A stretch of DNA of 64,000 bases, taken from NCBI GenBank assembly GCA_005406025.1, contig BGZK01000011.1, positions 682,001-746,000 on the forward strand, read 5' to 3'. A program made the position numbers and the translations under genes. The notes below the pieces were generated by a model. It made no database searches. It was not told the DNA's origin and was given only the letters and a program-made list of their open reading frames with translations. This DNA comes from Eumeta japonica. Taxonomy: Eukaryota > Arthropoda > Insecta > Lepidoptera > Psychidae. Positions 50,901-61,189 of this stretch are shown here, piece by piece (positions within the stretch are counted from its first letter, which is position 1; each line of letters starts with the position of its first letter).

Positions 50901-53900
50901 ATGAGGGAATTCCGATTTTCAGAAGAGACAACTATAAATAAAGTAAATATACAAAACTACGTAGTCCTTCATAAATTAATTTAATTTTCATCAAAATGAA
51001 AGTTATGTATTAATAAATTGGGAGACTACTTGAAAAGGTATACAGTGGTTACGAAAATTAGAAAAAAAAAAATTTAAAAGTACAAGAAATTTATCATTGG
51101 TTTATGGTAACAGCTAATTCTTATAAGTCATTTTGAAATCGAATTACAAAGGAAACTAGAATAAGAACAGAATGTTGAATCTGCCATTATTAAAACTGAT
51201 TATAGTGTATTTTTTAATTAAATAAAGTTCATAAAGCAAATGACGTAACAAATTGCAATGTAAATATTTATAGCATTTAAAAACGATAAACCCTAAAAAA
51301 AAGGAAATAATTTAAAAAAAAACTTTGCGCCTGATAGCTGCTGAATCTGTTCTTAACAATGCTGAATTCAACCGGATGATTTATTTTGGAATCAGCTCAA
51401 AAAAAAAGCGTAATTTGACTGAATGGTGTAAGTGGTTCTCTATAATAAAATCTCACTAACCTTGGTGCAAACTATCGTTTTTGATGTTGCTGCGGGACCA
51501 AGTTATATTTTTAAAATTAAATTTCGATGCTTTACAAGTTATTGTGATATTTTCATTTTCTGGATACCACAAATTCTGCTCGTTGTTCACCCCGAACCCG
51601 TCCTTTATTTCATAAACTAAAAATCGCCTAGTCTGTGATGTTTTATTGTGATTGTAATAGGCTGTACACGTTATGTTGCCAGAAACTAGTGCTGATATAT
51701 TAGGAAAAGACTTAACCTCGTACAAACTTTCAATTTTTTCAATACTCTGAAAACAAATAATATTCTTAATTCAATTAAGATTAATCTGCTAAATATCACC
51801 CTATTTTACACCTTACTTTTCAATTTCTATATCAAAGAAACAATTGGTACACTTTAGTCAATAATTGATAATTAAGAGAAATGTAATAGAGTTCGTAAAA
51901 CGTATTCGGAATTTGAGAATTATTTCAATATATAATGTATTAAAAAAAAAAAGGTTAACAAAGAGGTTTTATTGTCAATATCAAATGAGGCCTCAATCGA
52001 TTTTTTTTTTCTTATTAAACGTAAAAAAAACTAACAAAAAATCCTTAAAAACTAGATAAGATCCTGTGTTTCTTTCTCAACATCAACACTGTCCGATACA
52101 CGATTCTATCTTAAGCCCGTTTTATCCATATATTTATTTCAAACTTTGGTATAAACTTTTAATACATTTTTGAAGTGAAACTTCTTTATCGGCGTATGGG
52201 AGAAATTTTATAGCAATGTAACGTTTTTCTGTTACGCGCCATCTTTATCTGTTACGCGCCATCTTTATTTCTGGGTAACATTTTTCCGTTACGCGCCATA
52301 TTTATTCAATGTTATTAATGTCATCGTGGCATAAACATAATTGTTACTATACACCTGTCACATATACTTTCTGTCAACACCCTAGATCTATTTACAGTTT
52401 GTATATATTACATTTTCCTATTATCTAAGTTGAAACCTTTTCAACCGACATACATGAACCATATCTCACATTCTTTCATTGAGTGACTCGATTTTATGTG
52501 TAGCGTTCGATAATTTTCCTACAATTCTATATGGCCCTTTATAACATCGCATTAATTGAAAAGTTTTACCTATCACCCTTCTAGGTACATATACCATTAC
52601 CAAGTCTCCTACATGAAACTCTGAACATTTCTATTTCTGAAACTCAGTAGTGACGTGAAAAATAATATTTCAATTAAGTGATTAGCGAAAAAAATTTTAT
52701 AAAGTTATTGGCAAAAGAATAAAAGATATTTATTCTAATTCCAGTGGATTTCTAACAGAAGTAAGTAATTAAACCTTTTTTCTAATACAATCAACACGTG
52801 GGTGTGATTACGGTATTTATTTTTTTTAACGTTATTTCAGGTTAACCTTAGTTTTTGATTGTAAATATCAGTGAGTTAAGCCATTAATTACAAAAATATA
52901 TAATAACGATAACAATAATAGTAATAATTCTATTATAATTAATGAAATGCTATAATCTTAGTAGCAGATAGGTGAAATAATTGTATTATTTTTGTATCCA
53001 TGTCTATGATAATAAAAGCCTTTTGCATAACCTTTATCTAATTTAGCTTTATTCAACCAATTTCTGTCAAGTTGTAAATAGTAAATCATTTTTCGAAGAT
53101 TGATGTCATAAAGAAGTTTCACTTCTTACGTGTGTACACTAATACACACACACTTTTTTTTTGCTTTTCGAATTTGAAACAGTATTACAAGTAAAACCAT
53201 GATATACTTCGCTCACAAATCCAGTCTCCATAACAATACAAAACTATGATAAGTTTCAACAAAGCGATCCTAAATTCCTGATACTTCAAGAGCACTGCCT
53301 AAACTAAATTTGGTCCCATTTGCAACTATAGGATACATATTAAGATAAATGCTATCATAGTAGTCCTTAACAAAACTTCCACACATTCCTGGAGCTACGG
53401 CATACTCCACTTTAGCCTGTGGACCATACAACCTTGACTGCCTGATTGGTAAAGCCGGTAGTGACCCTCATCTTGAATCTGGGTGTTTCTTTATGTCGCG
53501 TGTATTAATTTACAGAAAAAAAAAGTACATATGTATTCTGTGAACTATCTGATACCCATGGTACAAGTCTCGATGCTTAGTTTGGGATCGGATGATGGTA
53601 TGTGTGTGTCCGAAGATATTATTATTAACTTAGCTCTATTATAGATCACCAGATTATTGACATAAGTGACCCATAGTAACGTGCACAAGCAAACATTAAA
53701 TACCTAAATCATTTCAAAACAAAATGTACTTCGTTTTAAAGTTCAAGGGTATATTTGTGATGAATGTATAATTATATTTTTCTGAATAAAGGACCGTTTT
53801 TCTAATAGAACTTCATTGAATTCGATAAACCTTCAAACTTTTAAGCAAATAAATCAATAAACTTTATGTAGTTGAGGTTTCTGTTTTGTAACTCTTTTCT

Positions 53901-56900
53901 TGATTTTCTGTCGTAAAAGGGATGAGAAACATAAAAAAGGACAAGCTAATGGTGTTCGTCATTAGATATTATAAAATATAAAAACTATAAAAAAAGAATA
54001 CAGTTTATTAAACTTTTTTTAAGTCCACGAATTCAAATTCAAATTATCGTTATTTCACAAGTTACAAAATAATACTTGAAATACGTCATAATTTTTTGTG
54101 AATCTACACTTTACCTCTCATTCGGAAGCTAATTTTCTCTTAAGAAAAACGAGCAAGAAACTTAAGAGTACCTAGCTCTTTTCTAATTTGCTCATACATA
54201 GCCAAAACAAATACAAAGCCATTAATGAACGAAAGAGCCCGCTATAAAGTCGAGCTACTTATGTCCATGGATCTTCTAAATATTCGGAAATTGTGTAACA
54301 CCATTTTTTACTGAGTAATTGTTTAATAACACTCTTAAATTTGTATAAGGGTAAATCTTATATATCCACAGGAACCCTATAGAACACGCGCACACAGAGC
54401 CCTCTAAATGAATTTGTGACTGCATAGTCGAGTAACATGTAGGTAAACTCAGTTTATTTTTATTTCTGGTATTGCATTTATGTCCATCGCTATTTCTTTA
54501 AAACATTTTAAAAAATTTTTACCGATTAATAAATTTTCGTATAGAGTATATCATTAATAATGCATCTTGTGTCATTATAGTAGAAGAATCAATAAACCTT
54601 CAAATATAACTTGGCAATCGTATATTTCAAAACATAACATTCAATAAACGAACAAGTTATCATTACGTTTAGAATCTAATGAATGGAACTTACATTAGTT
54701 TTAAACAAACCATTACATTCCTGATATTATGAAGTAACATAGTTAGAATTTGCCTAAGTCTTATTTTTTAGCGGAATACACCCGTGCAATTAACTAGTTT
54801 ACGATTTACGTTTTGAAACACAAAACATTCGGAAAACGAGTTTCGTTTAGAATAGTTGGTCTAGTGTTACGTAGAAGTGTTTAACACTTACTCATCAAAA
54901 AAAAAAAAGGAATTCGCGCAAAAAATTTAAAATGTTAAGTTTATTTTAAGAAATGTTTTCAAAGAACAAATATAAAAATTCATGTTAAAAATTACAATAG
55001 TTCTTAACTGGATTTAAAAGATCCAAAATTCTTTACATCGACATAAATAACGGCATGCGCAAAAGATTTTAAATAATTCTCATATCTAAAACTTAAAATA
55101 ATTCTTAACTGTACTCACTGAGGTCTGAATTTGGTCGAGTGGTCGCCTCTAAACCTACATACACAAGAAGTAAATCGTTTTTGAGATAAATTTCCGACCA
55201 GCGGGCTCGAGTTTGAATTATTTCGTCCGATGAATGGTCAAAAGCTTTCTACTTATTTTCTACTTATACCATTGCTTAATATACATATTGATCTCTAGAT
55301 AATTTCTTTAGCAAAAACTAAATAGTATTTCTGTTTCAATAATCTTTAATCCAAATGTAATAATTTATATTCACCTTTTAGCCGTGTTGATTAATTATTA
55401 TAATTTTAAGGTGCACATTTGTAGCAACAATCAAAATTTCTACATTTATATTTTAGAATAAAATCAAACCGTTAGATTCTGTTCTGCACATTCAGTCTCG
55501 TTGCAGAACGGCAGGAAGGACCAAACGACTGCCGGTAAAGGGTATCCCTGCACGACGCATTGCATATTTGCTATTGTGCCCTGCTCGAATATTTTATCAC
55601 CTGTTCCGCCTATGTCCACCGTCGGTCTAACTGAAATAAAAAAAAAATGCGAACGTCAGAAATCGATATAGGTCTTTAGTCAATTGTAGAGAAAAAATTA
55701 AACATGACATACAATAGTCTACTTAAAAAATGGAAAAGTAATTGACGTCATTCTATGTCTCGTAATCTTTTATAACTGCACCGCTCCCATTTCATATCAC
55801 GTATTAAGCTTTCAATTTTAAATCAAAATTACTTCAAACTAGTGAGAAGGGGCCATTCACTAATTACGTAAGGATCCTGAAGGAAAAAGAAGGGGGGGTG
55901 TTCTTAAGTCTATACATGCCATAATTGGTGAGGAGAGGGTAAAGTCATTCTTACGTAATATTTTATAAGCCGAAATATCCAATTTCTTACATAAAGTAAT
56001 GAATATTTGAGAGCTAAGCTTTGTCGAAAACAACTCTGAATATAAAATATATATTTTTAATGTACTAACAATTTTATTTCTATATATTTTTATTTTGAAT
56101 TTTTTTATTACTTGTTAAGTTATCAAAAGAATAATTAGTCTATTTTTACACATTCTGAAGCTTATAAATTGAATTTATACTGCGTTCCATTCGTGTATTA
56201 ATCTTACTCTTTAATTATTTGAAAAAAAAAAAACCTTTTTTATTATCATGCAATAATATGAATGAATGATTAGTCACAATTGCATATAATTTTACTCAAA
56301 CTATTTCACAAGTATGAAAATTTCTCGCAATTTCTATGGTGTTCAGATAATGTGGCGCCTTCAACCCAGCTCTTTTTAACCTCTATAACTGTTTAACTTA
56401 TAACCTTTCTTTGAGATTATTTCAATTCTAATATTTCCTTTTTATTTGACTGATTTGTTTTCTTGCTACACAATTATTTGAGAACTCACTTTCAATTATA
56501 ATACAGATAGAGGGACTATAAACTATTTAATAATTGTACAATCGTTCTCTAAATTTAATAATAATGTAATATAATGGTACAATCATATTTATGTTTTAAA
56601 TTACAAAAATCTTGATTTACTTCAAATTATGAGTCTTAATGTAATTGATCTTTTTCTAAAACCAAATAAAATCGTACGTGAGCAGAGGCGGGGGGAGAGC
56701 GAGAAATCTCATGCGCTCTTACATGGGGGAATGCGGGGGTCAAAAATGGCCAAAATCGTCCTTGCGTAATCAATGATTGGCCCCTAATAGGTTGCATATG
56801 TTAAATAAAACAATTGCCGTTTTAAACAGTTACCTTTCTTTCTAATGTCGAAAACAAGTTGTGCACTTTGATATTCGTTTTCAGCGATGATTGTGTAGTT

Positions 56901-59900
56901 GGCTATGTCAATTAAACTTAGTGCGTATATAGTAAATTCTATGGCCCTGTCGTCGACCACCAAAACATACTTTTTGCCATCCACACGTAAAGGTATGTCA
57001 TTTTTCTTACTGAAAACAAAATAAATTTATTTTTTAATATCGTATTAAGGTTTCAACGTTTAAGTTATTTGACAAATCACAAAAATGGAATATGTAACCT
57101 GCTATTCTCATTAGGTTTAATAAAATGAATATTTCCCGCTAGGGAAACCTTAAGGAGGCACACTCACGCACATATCTAATGATTAAGTATATAACTTATA
57201 ATACATTTTAAAGCTACTGTATTGCTTCTCTACCCTACAAAATAAGTTTTAGGAGATGCAGAATTTAATTCTTGCGCTCAAGACTTTTGTGCAGAATCGT
57301 GTTATACTCAAAAAACATATATCAGAACATGTGTGCACGTGGCATGTGCGAAAAATTTGTTACAATTCAATAATACTTACACCGTAACTGTTACTTCAGG
57401 ATACGCTACCAAGTTTAGGTGTAATTTTATCATAAGTCTTTCAGTTTCTATTAACGGTCCGTGAGCACCTCGAGATAGATTCACGAAAGCCTCTTCGGGT
57501 GCTGAAAATACAACAACAACATTTTAAAAATATGTCTTGTACAGAAATACGAATAATAGTATATATTGCAAACTGTCTGCATCCAGATTTCATGCGCATG
57601 GGCACATTAAATTGTTACCAACTGCTATCATCCTCTCTTTCGATTGCGTATACTTTTTAGGATCACAAAAGAAATGAAATGTAAAATATTATCTATGAAA
57701 ACTAAATAACTCATTACAAAAAATAACGTTCTGTTTTCTGTAATTTTCAGCTAAATATTCAATAGATTTTTTTTTTTATAAGATATGCATCAATCTGGCA
57801 TCTCTTTTCTCTTTTTTTTTAATTCAAGAGTTTATATATATATAAGAAATATGTACAAACGTCGTAACGAATATCTTTGATACTAAAGATTTTCAGGAAT
57901 TCATTTTTTTACAAATATAACGGCTTTCAACGTTTTCAAAAAAGTAAAATTATGTTGTGAAGCGTGCTTTAAGGAAGGCACTGTCTACGCATTCTAGTGG
58001 TAAGGGCACTATAGTCTAATCAATTCCACATTAGTAGAGGTGTAAAGCAGGGAGGTGTTGCTTCGCCATGGCATATATTCAAACTGTTCCCGGATAGACT
58101 CTATAAATGACCTGAAAGCGACCATTAAATGAACCATCCCTTCCAGTAAAAAGAGGTACAAAATTACAAGTCAGAACAAAGTCCTGCATGATCAGGCAAA
58201 AAGTTGTTCAATACACAAAATTTAATGACAAATGTAAACTTAATTAATCAAAAACAAATATCAGAAAACGAGGAAGTTGAAAAAGCGAAAGGATTTGTTC
58301 ACTTCCTTTGTTCATTGGTACTTCACGAATATTGGGAGCCATAAGGCATGTTTTTTTACAATTGAATGAAGTATTTGCAAAAGAGCAAATTCGTGAAATA
58401 TAATGGATTTTGCTTGTGGTCATAAACACTAATAATATTTCATAGACCAAATATGATTGGGTATTCTTAAGATGACGCGGTAATACACTTATTAATATGA
58501 TGTGGAGCGTAGCGCGCCGCAATCTGCACACACTGCGCTATGCATACAGAAACACGTTCCCGTTTGCTTATTTTTGAAAATCGCATGCGGTAAAATGGTT
58601 TTTTTCGTCTAAAATAAAATCTGGTATTAATTTAAAAAATCCAACTGGCATTTTGAAGTGTTGGTATAGAATAATCTACGTAGAACATTTAGAAGCTTAA
58701 ATGGGTCCTGTTTGCAAATAAGATGGAAATTCCTGTTTTAAAATGAGGCACAATTGATATTTTTTTCTCAGTTATAAAAGTGTAATGGCAACTGACAAAC
58801 TAAAGTCAATAACATGAAGGATCGAGTTACCAACGATCACTTTTACATGTTTTGTATTTTCTGAGAAAAACCAAGATCCCTACCAACAAAATTTCTAATT
58901 CGTCACCTTAAGAAATAACCGGTTCCTGCACATGTGTATGGTAGTATAAGTTGGGTATGACACGAAAAGCATGTAAGTAGAATCAACGCAGTGGAAATAC
59001 CATCCATGCTAGCATGTTTAGAGCCACCCTCGAACAATCGATGTAGGTACAACATGAAAAAAAGAACTTGACATAAAAGATGTCGAAACTAACTAAAATG
59101 GAAAAGATTACGTTGAGTTGTTTGACCCTGCGATAGAGATGAGTGAAATACTTATAGAGCGAATATATGTGATAAAAGGAACAGAAAAGGATACTCTAGG
59201 AAATATATAAATGAAATTAGTTACACATTAAAGAAATGCCAAATTGTATGCATCTCGAATCAATAATATTCCGTAAGATGATTAATAAATAAATATACAT
59301 GAAATAATATACACAAAGAACACACTAAATAGAGATGTGTAGTCTCTACCAATTAACTAGGAAATAAGTATGACCTTGTTTTATCCAATTTTTGAACTGA
59401 GTCATCTTCTCTGCGTTACTTCAAATCGCACGGAATAAAATAGAAATACTGTACATTATTTGTTTATGACATTCCTTTGTCTACTTGTAATTAGATTATT
59501 TTAAGTCTTGTAAGAATTATTTTTTTTTTATCATACATGTCATGTTACATTGCTTTGTAACGAAAAATCAATCAACATTTAATTTGAAACATTTACCTTC
59601 GAAAGAAGGATAGTGTTTAAAACTATGTGCTATGTTATTTAAAATATTACACGATTTAACAAATAATTCCCATTCACAAATTGTATATTCAGCTTTTTTT
59701 TTTTACGTAACCGCGGCTAAGATGGAAATGTGTCTTCATCGTTATTATCTTGATCAACACTATAAAACAAAAAACTTTACTGAACATAAAATTTCCTAAG
59801 AGGTTTTATTTTAATTTCAACTCTAGGAAAATAAATAATTAAACTAAGCGCGGTATAAATCACGTGTAGATGCAATTTTTTTTATTAGTAAAATCGATTT

Positions 59901-60292
59901 TGTAAGTATTTACGTAAATGCGTTGTAATGGGAAAACATCATCTTCCGTGGTGTTTGAATCGTATGAAAATTTTCACACATGTGGAAATTTTTATACGTG
60001 TTACAACAATAAATGCTTTAAAAACTTATCACAAAATATTTTATTCATTTCTAGCTTTGATACATTTTGGGAATTTTTTCTTTTGTTTTGTGACAAGCAT
60101 CTTGTCAAAAAGTAAGTACTTACTTAGAAAAGTGACATTCATTGTATTACTTTTGGTAGATCCACATTTGGTAGTGCATTTGTAAGTGCCTTCATCTTCT
60201 CTTGTAGCGTTTTGAATAAGTAAGGTCTTGTAAAGCTTTTCTGGTTCTAAGGTTTGTTCATTTGTTTCAATTTTAATCCTGAGGTCATGTCC
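35557..60292 (-). CDS. Pvr: Receptor tyrosine kinase, VEGFR/PDGFR (insect Pvr) class; 5' end missing
   Basis: Eighteen exons join in frame to 1085 codons plus stop. Exons in transcript order, high to low: 60124-60292, 57381-57501, 56834-57009, 55470-55630, 51461-51746, 50788-50931, 49790-49914, 49096-49279, 46958-47206, 46346-46570, 45121-45277, 43428-43513, 41057-41205, 40555-40677, 39590-39759, 38255-38399, 36781-36964, 35557-35960. Every junction keeps phase. Domains of the partial protein: second half of an Ig domain (1-57), a Cys-less Ig domain (58-156), three Ig domains with Cys pairs (157-456), membrane helix (461-482), kinase domain (about 535-885) with a split by a short insert (about 635-700), and a Tyr-rich tail. 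Key residues: GSGAYG loop 543-548, Lys570, Glu587, HGDLAARN 747-754, DFG 767-769, activation-loop Tyr775 and Tyr780. The Ig order and split kinase fit a seven-Ig receptor for PVF/VEGF-like ligands. Signal peptide and Ig1-2 lie beyond the window. Confidence 0.9.
36781..36964 (-). CDS. Pvr: RTK exon: cytoplasmic tail with YxxM motifs
   Basis: Residues 891-951; acceptor atttcag, donor gtacag. Contains YLDM (Tyr899) and YNIM (Tyr922), matching the PI3-kinase SH2 docking consensus, plus a proline run (PPPLLLPQ). Confidence 0.85.
37255..37610 (-). mobile_element. LINE 3' end, copy 1
   Basis: The stretch (acttgaaatacgtcat, then cttggaaaacaggttttcct and gaaaaacgagcaaggaactc) is matched by 54010-54380 in the same order, including a distal part (cttaaatttacataaggaca / cttaaatttgtataagggta). 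I recall this as the 3' region of a CR1-like lepidopteran LINE, lying on the minus strand. It is in an RTK intron. Confidence 0.55.
37905..38050. mobile_element. MITE copy, diverged, same family as 47248-47411
   Basis: Shares cgaatgatgcaatgcgca, cttctcccctg, ttacgccaatgcgatgc and atttcacagcgtcaaagatt with the element at 47248-47411. Its inverted repeats are too eroded to place exact ends. Confidence 0.55.
38255..38399 (-). CDS. Pvr: RTK exon: end of kinase domain
   Basis: Residues 843-890; acceptor ttacag, donor gttagt. [20 protein letters not shown] then [11 protein letters not shown] ends the kinase domain. Confidence 0.9.
39590..39759 (-). CDS. Pvr: RTK exon: kinase C-lobe (P+1 loop, helix F)
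   Basis: Residues 786-841; acceptor ttttcag, donor gttagt. [10 protein letters not shown] is the P+1 loop and [20 protein letters not shown] is the tyrosine-kinase helix F signature. Confidence 0.95.
39935..40085. repeat. Degenerate hexamer array in RTK intron
   Basis: Drifting gatcgcgatcacggtcccat-type units in pyrimidine-rich orientation, as elsewhere in the window. Confidence 0.55.
40555..40677 (-). CDS. Pvr: RTK exon: catalytic loop, DFG and activation loop
   Basis: Residues 745-785; acceptor ttccag, donor gtaagt. HGDLAARN (747-754) has Gly where most tyrosine kinases have Arg. DFG (767-769) follows, then [11 protein letters not shown] with Tyr775 and Tyr780. The catalytic Asp749 is present. 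Confidence 0.95.
41057..41205 (-). CDS. Pvr: RTK exon: kinase C-lobe helices D-E
   Basis: Residues 696-744; acceptor ttcacag, donor gtatat. [15 protein letters not shown] ends the insert, and [19 protein letters not shown] is the helix leading to the catalytic loop. Confidence 0.9.
42405..42455. repeat. Tandem repeat, 22-bp unit
   Basis: ggaaagttccgtagaacatt plus tt occurs twice exactly (42405-42426, 42427-42448) with a partial third copy after it. Confidence 0.9.
43428..43513 (-). CDS. Pvr: RTK exon: kinase insert
   Basis: Residues 667-694; acceptor gttccag, donor gtaagt. An 86-nt exon carrying [10 protein letters not shown], with one Tyr that could be a docking site. It is short for a VEGFR/PDGFR-class insert. 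Confidence 0.85.
45121..45277 (-). CDS. Pvr: RTK exon: hinge and start of kinase insert
   Basis: Residues 615-665; acceptor tttcag, donor gtgggt. [14 protein letters not shown] is the hinge. The segment from about 635 ([13 protein letters not shown]..) starts the kinase insert that splits the domain in this receptor class. Confidence 0.9.
46346..46570 (-). CDS. Pvr: RTK exon: kinase N-lobe (ATP loop, catalytic Lys)
   Basis: Residues 540-613; acceptor caccag, donor gtaagt. [14 protein letters not shown] is the glycine loop, TVAVKMVKK has the ATP-binding Lys570, ISELKIM has the helix C Glu587, and [13 protein letters not shown] follows. Confidence 0.95.
46958..47206 (-). CDS. Pvr: RTK exon: transmembrane helix and juxtamembrane
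   Basis: Residues 457-538; acceptor ttcacag, donor gtaaat. The membrane helix is 461-482 ([20 protein letters not shown] then IW), followed by a basic stop-transfer [10 protein letters not shown]. The juxtamembrane ends [18 protein letters not shown], as in VEGFR/PDGFR (YDxxWEFPRxxLxLGK). Confidence 0.9.
47248..47411. mobile_element. MITE with 30-bp terminal inverted repeats
   Basis: Ends 47248-47277 and 47382-47411 are inverted repeats; the inner 20 bp (acgcaggaaactctgccgct) match with one difference. It is 164 bp, non-coding, in the intron just upstream of the transmembrane exon. Confidence 0.75.
47585..47705. repeat. Degenerate hexamer array in RTK intron
   Basis: Drifting tcgatttcgttcccgggctc-type units with a ccgcgcgc piece at its left end. 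Same composite repeat type as at 9360 and 30655. Confidence 0.55.
49096..49279 (-). CDS. Pvr: RTK exon: Ig7 second half
   Basis: Residues 395-455; acceptor ttttttag, donor gttcgt. [16 protein letters not shown] closes the membrane-proximal Ig domain. Confidence 0.85.
49790..49914 (-). CDS. Pvr: RTK exon: Ig7 first half
   Basis: Residues 354-394; acceptor ttacag, donor gttagt. [19 protein letters not shown] is a typical Ig B-C strand segment. Confidence 0.85.
50404..50461. repeat. Perfect inverted repeat, 22-bp arms
   Basis: Arms 50404-50425 and 50440-50461 are exact reverse complements with a 14-nt spacer, in an RTK intron. Confidence 0.9.
50788..50931 (-). CDS. Pvr: RTK exon: Ig6 second half
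   Basis: Residues 306-352; acceptor tttatag, donor gtaagt. [15 protein letters not shown] is the Ig Tyr-x-Cys signature. Confidence 0.85.
51461..51746 (-). CDS. Pvr: RTK exon: Ig5 second half and Ig6 first half
   Basis: Residues 210-304; acceptor ttttcag, donor gttagt. Has [10 protein letters not shown] and [19 protein letters not shown], with several Asn-x-Ser/Thr glycosylation sites. Confidence 0.85.
52172..53125 (-). mobile_element. TIR-bounded element carrying an integrase C-terminus
   Basis: Exact 18-bp terminal inverted repeats (52172-52189 and 53108-53125, gaagtgaaacttctttat) bound 954 bp. On the minus strand 52466-52618 reads [20 protein letters not shown] then [13 protein letters not shown], the GPY/F C-terminal module of Ty3/gypsy-type integrases. 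Near its left end a ctgttacgcgccatctttat unit is repeated three times (about 52230-52308). It could be a relic of a gypsy LTR element with unusually long LTR-end palindromes, or a Ginger-like DNA transposon, whose transposase carries the same module. No target duplication is evident. Confidence 0.65.
54010..54380 (-). mobile_element. LINE 3' end, copy 2
   Basis: Homologous in order and orientation to 37255-37610 (acttgaaatacgtcataatt, gaaaaacgagcaagaaactt). Lies in the large RTK intron between 51746 and 55470. Confidence 0.55.
55132..55250 (+). mobile_element. Possible tRNA-derived SINE
   Basis: tggtcgagtgg at 55132-55142 is a perfect match to the RNA polymerase III A box consensus, and gctcgagtt at 55205 is a near match to the B box. 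The text between (cgcctctaaacctacat) resembles lepidopteran tRNA-like SINEs. It does not fold as an intact tRNA by eye. Confidence 0.4.
55470..55630 (-). CDS. Pvr: RTK exon: Ig5 first half
   Basis: Residues 157-209; acceptor tttcag. Contains [17 protein letters not shown], an Ig strand B-C motif, then a second Cys pair FCNETEC. The donor is the weak ACG/gtttga; phase and reading support it but RNA evidence would settle it. Confidence 0.75.
55848..56785. mobile_element. Non-autonomous DNA transposon in RTK intron
   Basis: Terminal inverted repeats of 27 bp (55848-55874 and 56759-56785; aggggccattcactaattac type) match with about five differences. G-rich subterminal runs lie at both ends (agggggggtg, gcggggggagag). 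The 938-bp interior has no coding motif. It fits exactly between RTK exons 55470-55630 and 56834-57009. Confidence 0.7.
56834..57009 (-). CDS. Pvr: RTK exon: second half of Cys-less Ig domain (Ig4)
   Basis: Residues 98-155; acceptor tttcag, donor gtaact. [18 protein letters not shown] matches the D-x-A-x-Y-x-C Ig signature, but Ile replaces Cys, as is usual in Ig4 of VEGFR/PDGFR receptors. Confidence 0.85.
57381..57501 (-). CDS. Pvr: RTK exon: first half of Cys-less Ig domain (Ig4)
   Basis: Residues 58-96; acceptor tttcag, donor gtaagt. [15 protein letters not shown] has the strand pattern of an Ig domain, but Leu or Val takes the usual Cys position. Confidence 0.85.
58000..58600 (+). mobile_element. 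Decayed LINE reverse transcriptase fragment
   Basis: [20 protein letters not shown] at about 58030-58100 resembles the RGVRQGGVxSPxLFNLYL motif of reverse transcriptases. About 58500-58570 reads [19 protein letters not shown], resembling a C-terminal segment. Stops lie between. Low information beyond that. Confidence 0.5.
60124..60292 (-). CDS. Pvr: RTK exon: second half of Ig domain (about Ig3)
   Basis: Acceptor after a long pyrimidine tract (ttttttcaccaactgtgcag), donor gtaagt. It encodes residues 1-56 of the partial protein, including [13 protein letters not shown], the Ig C-terminal Tyr-x-Cys signature, so the first half of this Ig domain is on an unseen upstream exon. It is the first exon I can support. 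Confidence 0.85.
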
Positions 60293-60368
60293 CTGCACAG
60301 TTGGTGAAAAAACAGAATTATTCATTACATATTTGAAATTATCTTGTTGGCATTGCATACATACATGG

Positions 60369-60401
60369 TCCGTATTTGCTGTCATATACAGCAAATACGG
60401 A
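60369..60401. repeat. Perfect inverted repeat, 14-bp arms, 5-nt spacer
   Basis: tccgtatttgctgt at 60369-60382 and its reverse complement at 60388-60401, about 80 bp upstream of the first supported RTK exon. Confidence 0.85.
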
Positions 60402-61189
60402 GATTATACGTATAGATGAGTTTAATTAAGGTATGAAAAAGTTCAAAAATTTTGATAGCGCTATGCATCTTATGTTAGGGAAGTACATAAATTGCTAAAA
60501 TACTTTAAATGGCAAAAGTATGTAATCAATATCGAATTCGAATAGTTAAGGTTACTACTGGAAAGTGGTTTTGAGACTTGAACTAAGATGGGGATTAAAA
60601 TCGAGTGTGACATCAGAATCCACGACTGGAGCAAGGATCATCCATTGCCTATATTCACAAAAGCACGCCACAGTGACACAAGAACAGATAGTAAACGAAA
60701 ACTGTGATTACTTAGTTTAAACGGCAGCCCAGCTAAGGACAATCAGAAGACACATTTTAAATTCGGGACTTCGACCCGTTACGCTTTTATTGTCAGTATA
60801 GACTGTGAAAGGCAACATGAAATTCCCAGCTATTTAAATTACATGATCCGTTGATTCCCATAAATTTTTAACCCCATTTCACAAATGAATAAAATTAAAC
60901 AAATTCATCATCCCTTTCGATATTGCGTTAAAAATGACGAACATAATCCCACAATATGTCGTTTTCCTTTTGCCCCAAAACGAAAATAATTGTCGTAATC
61001 AAACTGAGTAGTCAACATTGGCTGAGTAGTCAATGAACCTCATTGTCTTGCTGTATATAAGTAAAGACGAGAACTTTCGAAAACTTAATGATTGAGCTAA
61101 CTTTTTATTAGCTGAATATTCAAGTTTCCAAGAAATATCAATAAATCAGAGAGATTTAATAGACTCAGGAGTTGTATTGGTCGGTAAGG

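Noticed and set aside
58244..58531. Minus-strand 95-codon frame
   Set aside because: The plus strand here carries LINE-like motifs; the minus frame has no family signature.
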